Source: Clostridia bacterium (lineage in GTDB: Bacteria; Bacillota; DSM-521; Neomoorellales; Neomoorellaceae). From it: a stretch of DNA of 10,610 nt. Under the pieces are notes generated by a model. That model searched no databases, was not told where the DNA came from, and worked only from the letters and a program-made list of their open reading frames with translations. The stretch lies in assembly GCA_030445875.1 (NCBI GenBank), contig JASUSX010000047.1, forward strand, positions 1 through 10,610. Reading direction: 5' to 3'. How positions within the stretch are numbered: the stretch's first letter is position 1; every line of letters starts with the position of its first letter. Both the position numbers and the translations under genes were made by a program. Shown in pieces: positions 1-5,692 of the stretch.

Positions 1-618
1 TCCAGGCGCATGGAGGGCCTGGCCGGGGCTGTAGGCGAGCTGGGGAGCCGTTCCCAGCAGATCGGCCAGATCGTGGGCGTTATCTCCGGTATTGCCGAAC
101 AGACCAACCTGCTGGCCTTAAATGCGGCCATTGAGGCTGCCCGGGCCGGGGAACAGGGCCGCGGCTTTGCCGTGGTGGCCGACGAGGTGCGGAAACTGGC
201 CGAGCAGTCGGCGGAAGCCACCAAGCAGATCGTCGGCCTGGTGCAGGAGATCCAGCGGGAGACCGAGCGCGTGGTGAACAGCATGGCCGAGGGTTCCCAG
301 GACGTCCGCCAGGGCACCGAGGTGGTAGCCCGGACGGGCCAGGCCTTCGCTGCCATTGACCAGGCCATCCAGACCCTGGTGGCCAAGATTAAGAACGTAG
401 CCCAGAAGGCGGACGAGATGTACGCCGGTTCTCGCCAGGTCAAAGATCGGGTGGAGAGCATCGCCGCCGGCATCGAAGAAGCAGCGGCCAGCACCCAGCA
501 GGTATCTGCCTCGACGGAAGAGCAGACGGCGGCCGTGGACCAGATCAGCCAGGCCGCCGGGCAACTGGCTGCCGCCGCCGGCCAACTGGAAGAGGCCGTG
601 GCCCGGTTCAAGCTGTAA
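1..618 (+). CDS. Methyl-accepting chemotaxis protein, C-terminal part (5' end outside window)
   Basis: The frame is open from base 1 to the TAA at 616-618, so this is the last ~205 residues of a longer receptor. About bases 91-210 encode the highly conserved hairpin tip of the cytoplasmic signalling domain, with [20 protein letters not shown] followed by [20 protein letters not shown]. That tip binds CheW and CheA and forms receptor trimers. The rest is Ala/Gln/Glu-rich coiled coil, including the [13 protein letters not shown] adaptation-type segment near the end. The protein ends in ARFKL with no CheR/CheB-tethering pentapeptide such as NWETF. The sensor and any membrane segments lie outside the window, so the ligand and membrane status cannot be told. 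cheW follows 325 bp downstream in the same direction, with a minus-strand gene between them, so it need not be in the che transcript. Confidence 0.96.
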   Translation, partial: SRRMEGLAGAVGELGSRSQQIGQIVGVISGIAEQTNLLALNAAIEAARAGEQGRGFAVVADEVRKLAEQSAEATKQIVGLVQEIQRETERVVNSMAEGSQDVRQGTEVVARTGQAFAAIDQAIQTLVAKIKNVAQKADEMYAGSRQVKDRVESIAAGIEEAAASTQQVSASTEEQTAAVDQISQAAGQLAAAAGQLEEAVARFKL

Positions 619-780
619 TCAGGCCCGGGCCCGGAAGGTCTCGCACTCGGTGTCGCGGTCGTTGTGGGCGCTGGAGTTGTTCGGCGTTCCCTCAACAGCC
701 ACGGTGATGCTTTCCGCCCGGCAGTCGCCGTCCTGCCAGTAGATGCAGTTGGCCACGCGGCATTTGATTTTCGGCGGCAT
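619..780 (-). CDS. DUF1540 family small cysteine-rich protein
   Basis: A 53-residue reading frame on the minus strand. It starts at the ATG complement at 778-780 and stops at the TGA complement at 619-621. The start is supported by AGGAG 8 nt upstream on that strand. The protein begins MPPKIKCRVANCIYWQDG and has four cysteines in a C-x4-C-x7-C pattern followed by a distal DTECETF. That spacing and the early aromatic residue match DUF1540, a clostridial family of short, probably metal-binding proteins of unknown function, usually with one or two such units; this has one. It is convergent with the chemoreceptor and its stop touches that gene's stop with no gap. No chemotaxis role is implied beyond proximity. 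A TATATA element about 20-27 bp upstream of the start on its strand could be a -10 box, but I see no good -35. Confidence 0.85.
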   Translation of the reverse strand: MPPKIKCRVANCIYWQDGDCRAESITVAVEGTPNNSSAHNDRDTECETFRARA

Positions 781-808
781 AGTTCCTACTCCTTTCATTT
801 ATATATAA

Positions 809-841
809 CCAGGCGGGTGGGCGGCTAGCCCGGACGCCTGG
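809..841. repeat. Inverted repeat / two-part hairpin upstream of cheW
   Basis: Outer arms CCAGGCG (809-815) and CGCCTGG (835-841) are exact complements. Inside them GGGC (819-822) pairs with GCCC (828-831) around a 5-nt loop. No T-run follows on either strand, so it is not a standard terminator. The left arm and its flank, AACCAGGCG at 807-815, recur as a direct repeat at 916-924 near the cheW ribosome site. It lies in the DUF1540 5' region and the upstream region of cheW. Function is unknown. Confidence 0.5.
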
Positions 842-851
842 CTTTAGCATC

Positions 852-879
852 GGCCAGCGGGGTCAGAAATATGCTGGCC
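852..879. repeat. Inverted repeat in cheW upstream region
   Basis: GGCCAGC (852-858) and GCTGGCC (873-879) are perfect 7-bp complements around a 14-nt AT-leaning centre. As RNA this would be a hairpin about 65 nt before cheW. As DNA it is dyad-symmetric and could be an operator. No U-tract follows, which argues against a simple terminator. Confidence 0.45.
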
Positions 880-943
880 CCCGGAGGATTTTGGCCATCC
901 ATGCAGAATTTATCTAACCAGGCGCTAGAAAGGTGGGAGATTG

Positions 944-1432
944 ATGGCAACGGAGACAACGGTGGAAGTGCAGCTGGTAGTCTTCCAGCTCGCTGGGGAG
1001 ACCTACGGCGTGGACATCAACCACGTCCAGGAGATCATCCGTATGCAGAGTATAACCCAGATCCCCAGGACACCGGCCTTTATTGAAGGGGTAATCAACC
1101 TGCGCGGCCGTATCATCCCGGTCATCGACCTGCACAAGCGCTTTGACCTGCCGACAGCCGAGATTACCAATAATACCCGCATTATGGTGGTGGAACTGGG
1201 CCGGGTGACGGTGGGCATGATCGTCGATTCCGTTTCCGAAGTCCTGCGCCTGCCCGCCACCAGTATCGAGCCGCCACCACCCATGATCAGCGGCATCGAC
1301 GTGGCCTATTTGAAAGGCGTCGGCAAGTGGGAAGAGCGGCTGATCATCCTCCTGGACTTGGACCGGGTGCTCCAGGAGAGCGAGCAGCGCCAGTTGCAGC
1401 AGGAAATAGCCGCCGGGGTGGAGACAAGATGA
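944..1432 (+). CDS. cheW: Chemotaxis coupling protein CheW
   Basis: A 162-residue cytoplasmic adaptor that links chemoreceptor tips to the CheA kinase. The whole protein is one CheW-like SH3 double-barrel domain. Diagnostic segments are LVVFQLAGETYGVDI near residues 11-25, VQEIIRMQSITQIPRTPAFI at 28-47, and EGVINLRGRIIPVIDLHKRF at 48-67 with the family NLRG signature. A later MIVDSVSEVLRLP segment and the C-terminal LIILLDLDRVL follow. I chose ATG 944 because an AGGTGGGAG ribosome site ends 4-7 nt before it; a TTG at 941 is in frame but sits too close to that site. Its TGA (1430-1432) overlaps the cheA start as ATGA, implying translational coupling. Length is normal for the family. Confidence 0.96.
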   Translation: MATETTVEVQLVVFQLAGETYGVDINHVQEIIRMQSITQIPRTPAFIEGVINLRGRIIPVIDLHKRFDLPTAEITNNTRIMVVELGRVTVGMIVDSVSEVLRLPATSIEPPPPMISGIDVAYLKGVGKWEERLIILLDLDRVLQESEQRQLQQEIAAGVETR

Positions 1433-3474
1433 GGGACCTGGATATGTCCCAGTACCTGGGAATCTTCCTCGACGAAGCCGAGGAGCAGCTGCAGCAACTG
1501 GACGAAGCCATTGTTAAACTGGAACAAACCCCGGAAGACCTGGACCTCTTGAACACTATCTTCCGGGCGGCCCATACCCTGAAAGGCTCTTCCGCGTCCA
1601 TGGGCTTCAACCACCTGGCCACCCTCACCCACCGCATGGAGAGCGTCCTGGACGCCTTGCGCCAGGGGAAACTCGCCGTCTCCCGGGAGATCATCGACAT
1701 CCTCCTGGCCAGCCTGGACAGGCTGCGGGTCTTAAAGGACAGCGTGGCCAGCGGCAACGGGGATGAAGGCGAGGTAGGGGACGTGGTCGGCCGCCTGGAA
1801 GCCGTCCTCTCCGGCGGGAGCGCGGCCAAACCGCAGGTGAAGGACAGCAGTACGGCAGCCCTTACCCTCGACGACGTGGAGCAGAATGTCGTCCGGGCCG
1901 CCCAGGTCAAGGGCTTTCACGTCTATGAGATCCGGGTCCAGCTCGAGGAAGGCTGCCAGATGAAGTCGGCCCGGGCCTACCTGGTCTTTAACAACTTGAA
2001 GGACGTGGGCGAGGTCATCAAAAGCGTTCCTCATACCCAGGAACTGGAAGCGGAGAAATTCGACGACACCTTTACCCTGGCCTTTGTCAGCCGGGAAGAC
2101 GCCGACACCCTGGCCAATATTGTCAAGTCCATCTCGGAGATCAAGGCTGTGGCCATAAAGCCAATCATCCTGGAGGAAGACCGGACAGAGGCAGCGGCGG
2201 CCCCGGTCGCCGGCCCGGAAGGCGGCCCTGCCGCCAGGGGCAACGGCCAGCCGGCTGAACACCACACCAGCCAGACGGTGCGGGTCGACGTACAGCGCCT
2301 GGAGAACCTCATGAACCTGGTGGGCGAGCTGGTCATCGACCGCACCCGCCTGGCCGAGGTGGGCAATGGCCTGAAGGCCCTCCTGGACAACGAAGATCTC
2401 CTGGAAACCCTGGAGGAGGTCTCCCTGCACATTGGCCGCATTACCTCCGACCTGCAGGAAGAGATCATGAAGGCGCGCATGTTCCCCATTGACCAGGTCT
2501 TCAACCGCTTCCCCCGTATGGTCCGCGACCTGGCCCGCAAGGCCGGCAAGGAAATCGATTTTATCGTCGAGGGCCGGGAGACAGAGCTGGACCGGACAGT
2601 CATCGAGGAGATCGGCGACCCCCTCATCCACTTGCTGCGGAACGCCATCGACCACGGCATCGAAGAACCGGCGGCCAGGCTCCAGGCCGGCAAGGCCCGC
2701 TACGGCACGGTGCGCCTGCGGGCTTTCCACCAGGAGAACCAGATCGTCATCACGGTGGAAGACGACGGCGCCGGCATGGACCCGGAGAAGATCAAAAGCA
2801 AAGCCGTGGCCAGTGGCCTCCTCAGCCGGGAGGCGGCGGCCCGGCTCGGCCTCCGGGAAGCCCTGGACCTGATCTTCCTGCCCGGCCTGTCCACCTCCGA
2901 TAAAATAACCGACGTTTCCGGGCGCGGCGTGGGCATGGACATCGTCCGCAACCACATCGAAAAGATTAACGGCACCATAGACATCCGCACCACCCCGGGC
3001 AAGGGCACCTGTTTTACTATTAAGCTGCCCCTGACCCTGGCCATCAACCGCTCCCTCCTGGTCCAGGTGGGCGGGCGCGTCTACGCCTTCCCCCTGGCCA
3101 ACGTGGTGGAGATTATCGACGTGACCCCCGCCGCCATCCAGCACGTCCACCGCCAGCAGGTGGTGGTCGTCCGCGGCCGGGTGCTGCCCCTCATTTACCT
3201 GGGCCAGGCCCTGGGCCTCAAAGGGGCGCCGCCAGCGGCGGACAACTACGCGGTGGTCATCGTGGGCCTGGCCGAAAAGCAGATCGGCTTTATCGTCGAC
3301 AGCCTCATCGGTGAGCAGGAGATAGTCATCAAATCCCTGGGGAACTTTATCGGTAAGATCCCGGGGCTGGCCGGGGCGACCATCATGGGCGACGGTAGCG
3401 TGGCCCTCATCCTGGATGTCCGCAGCCTGGTGGGCCACCTGGGAGTGGAAGCCAACCGTGAACTGGCCAGTTAA
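1429..3474 (+). CDS. cheA: Chemotaxis sensor histidine kinase CheA
   Basis: A 681-residue cytoplasmic kinase that autophosphorylates in response to receptor state and passes phosphate to response regulators. All five domains are visible. P1 has the phosphoacceptor His49 in FRAAHTLKGSSASMGF. P2 spans about 142-250. The P3 dimerisation helices start near 283 (TVRVDVQRLENLMNLVGELV). The P4 ATP-binding domain has the N box HLLRNAIDHGIE (401-412, Asn405), the G1 box DDGAGMD (445-451) and the G2 box GRGVGMDIV (498-506). P5 is a CheW-like domain from about 540 to the end. No key residue is missing. The start is ATG 1429, preceded by GGGGTGGAG and overlapping the cheW stop. The frame is open 34 codons further upstream, but that part only overlaps cheW and has no CheA similarity. 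The 3' end overlaps cheB by 17 nt. Confidence 0.97.
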   Translation: MRDLDMSQYLGIFLDEAEEQLQQLDEAIVKLEQTPEDLDLLNTIFRAAHTLKGSSASMGFNHLATLTHRMESVLDALRQGKLAVSREIIDILLASLDRLRVLKDSVASGNGDEGEVGDVVGRLEAVLSGGSAAKPQVKDSSTAALTLDDVEQNVVRAAQVKGFHVYEIRVQLEEGCQMKSARAYLVFNNLKDVGEVIKSVPHTQELEAEKFDDTFTLAFVSREDADTLANIVKSISEIKAVAIKPIILEEDRTEAAAAPVAGPEGGPAARGNGQPAEHHTSQTVRVDVQRLENLMNLVGELVIDRTRLAEVGNGLKALLDNEDLLETLEEVSLHIGRITSDLQEEIMKARMFPIDQVFNRFPRMVRDLARKAGKEIDFIVEGRETELDRTVIEEIGDPLIHLLRNAIDHGIEEPAARLQAGKARYGTVRLRAFHQENQIVITVEDDGAGMDPEKIKSKAVASGLLSREAAARLGLREALDLIFLPGLSTSDKITDVSGRGVGMDIVRNHIEKINGTIDIRTTPGKGTCFTIKLPLTLAINRSLLVQVGGRVYAFPLANVVEIIDVTPAAIQHVHRQQVVVVRGRVLPLIYLGQALGLKGAPPAADNYAVVIVGLAEKQIGFIVDSLIGEQEIVIKSLGNFIGKIPGLAGATIMGDGSVALILDVRSLVGHLGVEANRELAS

Positions 3475-4720
3475 GGTCCTGGTCGTCGACGATTCCGCCT
3501 TCAGCCGCCGGCTGGTGACGGATATCCTGCAGGCCGACCCGGCGATCCGGGTAGTGGGTTACGCCCGGAACGGCCGCGAGGCCCTGGAGAAGATTGCTGC
3601 CCTGCAGCCGCAGGTGGTGACCCTGGACCAGGAGATGCCGGTCCTGGACGGCCTGGCGACCCTGGAAGCCCTGATGGCGAGCAAACCGGTGGCCGTTATC
3701 ATGCTCTCCGCCCACACGGCCGCCGGGGCCGAGGTGACCCTGCAGGCCCTGGAGCGGGGGGCAGTCGATTTTGTCCTCAAGCCGGTGCGCCTCGGGGACA
3801 CCCGGGAACTGGCGAGGGTTTTACCGGAAAAGGTCAAGGCCGCGGCCCGGGTGCCGGTAGCCCGCCTCTGCCAGGGCAAACCATGCCGGGAAGACCTCCC
3901 GGCAGCTTTTATTTCTACCCGGAAAGCCCGCGAGGATACCCATGCCCCCCGGGGGACAGCAACAGACCGGGCGGCAGCGGCGGATAATGAACCGCTCCGG
4001 GATGTCCATCCGGCGATAGATCGACTGCGCGAGGCAACAGAACAGGTGGCAACAGCGGCTGATGAACCGGGTGGCCGGGCCAGCCTTAAATCTGGAACCG
4101 GCGTAGCCGGTTCCTACAAGACTCTGACTTCCGGATTCCTGCATCCAACCTCCATCATCGCTATCGGTGCCTCTACCGGGGGGCCGGCGGCCCTGCGCCA
4201 GGTCCTGGCGGCCCTGCCCGGCGACCTCCCGGCCGGCATAGTGATCGTGCAGCACATGCCGCCGGGCTTTACCGGGCCCCTGGCCCGGCGCCTGGACGAG
4301 CTGGCCGCCCTGGAGGTGCGGGAAGCGGCGGCCGGGGACCTGGTCCGGCCCGGCCTGGCCCTCATCGCCCCGGCGGGACAGCAGATGCTCCTGGAACGGG
4401 ACGGCGATGCAGTCCGGGTGCGCCTGGCCGCCGACGCCGGGATCGACACCCTGTTCAAACCGTCCGTGGACGCACTCTTGCTATCCGTGGCCCGGGTCTA
4501 CGGCCCCCGCAGCCTGGGGGTAATTCTGACCGGCATGGGGAACGACGGCCTGCGGGGCTTGCAGGCCATTAAAGACCGGGGCGGCCTGGTCATCGCCCAG
4601 GACGAAGCCACCTGCGTCGTCTACGGTATGCCCCGGGCGGCGGTGGAGGCCGGCCTGGCCGACCGAGTCCTGCCCCTGCCGGACATCGCTCCGGCTATCG
4701 TTGCCCTGGTGGGCGGTTAA
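3458..4720 (+). CDS. cheB: Chemotaxis response regulator protein-glutamate methylesterase CheB
   Basis: A 420-residue enzyme that removes methyl groups from (and deamidates) receptor glutamates when phosphorylated by CheA, giving adaptation. The receiver domain (about 1-120) has Asp11/Asp12, phosphoacceptor Asp57 (VTLDQEMPVLDG), Ser84 and Lys108. The esterase domain (about 232-420) has catalytic Ser239 (GASTGG), His266 (QHMPPGFT) and Asp363 (GMGNDGL). The start is GTG 3458, which gives the typical VNWPVKVLVVDDSAF opening and has purine-rich GGGAGTGGAA upstream inside cheA. A longer in-frame start at 3416 only adds residues read from cheA sequence. The linker (about 121-231) is roughly 75 residues longer than in E. 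coli CheB and has low-complexity, hydrophilic sequence. Part of it (213-232) is encoded by the hairpin-heptad repeat described separately. Confidence 0.96.
   Translation: MNWPVKVLVVDDSAFSRRLVTDILQADPAIRVVGYARNGREALEKIAALQPQVVTLDQEMPVLDGLATLEALMASKPVAVIMLSAHTAAGAEVTLQALERGAVDFVLKPVRLGDTRELARVLPEKVKAAARVPVARLCQGKPCREDLPAAFISTRKAREDTHAPRGTATDRAAAADNEPLRDVHPAIDRLREATEQVATAADEPGGRASLKSGTGVAGSYKTLTSGFLHPTSIIAIGASTGGPAALRQVLAALPGDLPAGIVIVQHMPPGFTGPLARRLDELAALEVREAAAGDLVRPGLALIAPAGQQMLLERDGDAVRVRLAADAGIDTLFKPSVDALLLSVARVYGPRSLGVILTGMGNDGLRGLQAIKDRGGLVIAQDEATCVVYGMPRAAVEAGLADRVLPLPDIAPAIVALVGG
4094..4157 (+). repeat. Hairpin plus heptad repeat, copy A (inside cheB linker)
   Basis: A 21-nt palindrome has arms GGAACCGGC (4094-4102) and GCCGGTTCC (4106-4114) around a GTA loop. 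It is followed by the 8-nt spacer TACAAGAC (4115-4122) and then consecutive 7-nt units that all start with TC: TCTGACT, TCCGGAT, TCCTGCA, TCCAACC, TCCATCA (4123-4157). The last unit already overlaps codons of the conserved esterase start. The same layout occurs at 9397-9467. Here it is read in frame as residues 213-232 of CheB (GTGVAGSYKTLTSGFLHPTS), just before the catalytic domain. Repeat identity is seen in the sequence; its mobility or origin is inference. Confidence 0.65.
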
Positions 4721-4737
4721 AATCTAGTCCCACCGGG

Positions 4738-4764
4738 TAAAGTACAGACATGGTTTACCGATAT
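4738..4764 (+). promoter_or_regulatory. Candidate sigma-D (sigma-28, FliA-type) promoter for flgM operon
   Basis: A TAAA -35 element (4738-4741; TAAAGT in context) is followed by exactly 15 nt and then ACCGATAT (4757-4764). The known flagellar sigma-D consensus is TAAA, about 15 nt, GCCGATAT, so the -10 matches at 7 of 8 positions with ideal spacing. Transcription would start around 4770, giving a leader of about 85 nt before flgM. This fits the known feedback in which the sigma factor activates the gene for its own inhibitor, FlgM. It would also let flgM and the downstream flagellar genes be expressed apart from cheWAB. Confidence 0.75.
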
Positions 4765-4796
4765 ATAGATAATGATATAAGCCAAGATGCTTCCGC

Positions 4797-4822
4797 CGCT
4801 CACCGCTGACGCGGTGCCAGCG
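4797..4822 (+). promoter_or_regulatory. Stem-loop in the flgM leader
   Basis: CACCGC (4801-4806) and GCGGTG (4811-4816) form a perfect 6-bp stem with a TGAC loop. It is extended by CGCT (4797-4800) pairing with AGCG (4819-4822) across a 2-nt bulge. It lies downstream of the sigma-D promoter and about 35 nt before flgM. The following CAATTTTA is too short a T-run for a confident intrinsic terminator. It may partly end cheB transcripts or shape the flgM mRNA. Confidence 0.5.
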
Positions 4823-4856
4823 CAATTTTAGAGTGGATTGACAGGGGTGCAGGGGT

Positions 4857-5162
4857 TTGAAGATCACCGGACAGGGGCCAGTCGCCTGGAACAGGGTACG
4901 CGAGGCCTACCAGCAGGCCGCAGGAGTCAAAGGTAAGGATAAGCCGGCGCAGGCTAGCCCGGCACCGGCCGGTGCCGGGGAGGATGCCATCCAGTTTTCC
5001 TCCGATAGCCGTTTTATCCGTGAACTAAAAACCCACCTGGCCGGAGGGGATGATATTCGCTCCGCCCGGGTGGAGGCCATCCGCGCCCGCCTGGCGGCGG
5101 GCAGCTATAACGTCCCGGCGGAGGACGTAGCTGCGGCCATCCTGAAGGAGATGGGCCGGTGA
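4857..5162 (+). CDS. flgM: Anti-sigma-28 factor FlgM
   Basis: A 101-residue small protein that binds and inhibits the flagellar sigma factor (sigma-D/FliA) until the hook-basal body is complete. The TTG start at 4857 gives the family N-terminus MKITGQGPVAWNRV. The middle (about 24-42) is Ala/Pro/Lys-rich and likely disordered. The C-terminal half, which carries the sigma-binding helices in the family, has SSDSRFIRELKTHL, then SARVEAIRARLAAGSYNVPA and EDVAAAILKEMGR. The ribosome site is poorly placed: one AGGGG is only 1 nt from the TTG and another (ACAGGGG) lies about 9 nt upstream. The non-ATG start may keep expression low. It follows the sigma-D promoter at 4738-4764, and its TGA overlaps the flgN GTG by 4 nt. 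Confidence 0.9.
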   Translation: MKITGQGPVAWNRVREAYQQAAGVKGKDKPAQASPAPAGAGEDAIQFSSDSRFIRELKTHLAGGDDIRSARVEAIRARLAAGSYNVPAEDVAAAILKEMGR

Positions 5163-5596
5163 GAGAACTGGCTGAGGTATTGCATGATGAACTGGAAGTG
5201 GTGCGGCAGCTCCTGGCTGTAGGCCGGGAAGAGCAGGCTGCCCTGGCGGCTGACGACCTGGCTGCCATCCAGTCGGCCACCGGCCGTAAAGGGGAACTGG
5301 CGCGGCGCCTGGGTGAGTTGGAGCAGGAAAGGCTGCAGGTAATGGAGAAAATGCCGGGAACTGATAACCTCTTCCAAGGATTTTCTAACCGAACTGCCTC
5401 CACCACCATGCAAGTTCAACACTATGACTCAAGCGAAGCTCTGCGTGCCGCCCTGCGCCAGGCCGTCCGCGAGCTTCAGGAAGTAAACGAGACCAACCGT
5501 TTTCTCGCGCGCCAGTCCCTGGCCTACGTGCAAAGGATGCTGGCCCTGCTGGCGCCCGAAGGCGCGGCCCCGGCCCTGATGGACCGGATGGTATAG
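5159..5596 (+). CDS. flgN: FlgN family flagellar export chaperone
   Basis: A 145-residue, mostly helical protein starting at GTG 5159, within the GTGA overlap with flgM, which suggests coupled translation. Heptad-like charged helices run through residues 1-65 (LAEVLHDELEVVRQLLAVGR, then LGELEQERLQVMEK). The C-terminal part has NETNRFLARQSLAYVQRMLALL (about 114-135), which matches the family's Asn-x-x-Asn plus hydrophobic helix. FlgN proteins hold unfolded FlgK and FlgL for the flagellar export gate. Both clients are encoded immediately downstream, which is the main support given how weakly the family is conserved. No signal peptide or membrane segment is present. Confidence 0.85.
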   Translation: MRELAEVLHDELEVVRQLLAVGREEQAALAADDLAAIQSATGRKGELARRLGELEQERLQVMEKMPGTDNLFQGFSNRTASTTMQVQHYDSSEALRAALRQAVRELQEVNETNRFLARQSLAYVQRMLALLAPEGAAPALMDRMV

Positions 5597-5692
5597 CCCG
5601 GCCGGAGTAATCCAGGCTCTTCAGCTGGCGCCGCCGCCATTATTAAGTTGAGAACATCTGGGAATAAAACTACGTGTAAAGGGTGAAACCCA

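Noticed and set aside
1327..1428. Longer CheA N-terminus from 1327
   Set aside because: These 34 codons only overlap cheW out of frame and have no P1-domain similarity. ATG 1429 has a ribosome site and the ATGA overlap.
1732..3438. 568-codon open frame on the minus strand through cheA
   Set aside because: It mirrors GC-rich cheA codons, has no ribosome site or recognisable domain, and cheA on the plus strand is fully conserved.
4838..4843. TTGACA as a sigma-A -35 box before flgM
   Set aside because: No -10 element lies 16-18 nt downstream, and the site would place the start of transcription inside flgM.
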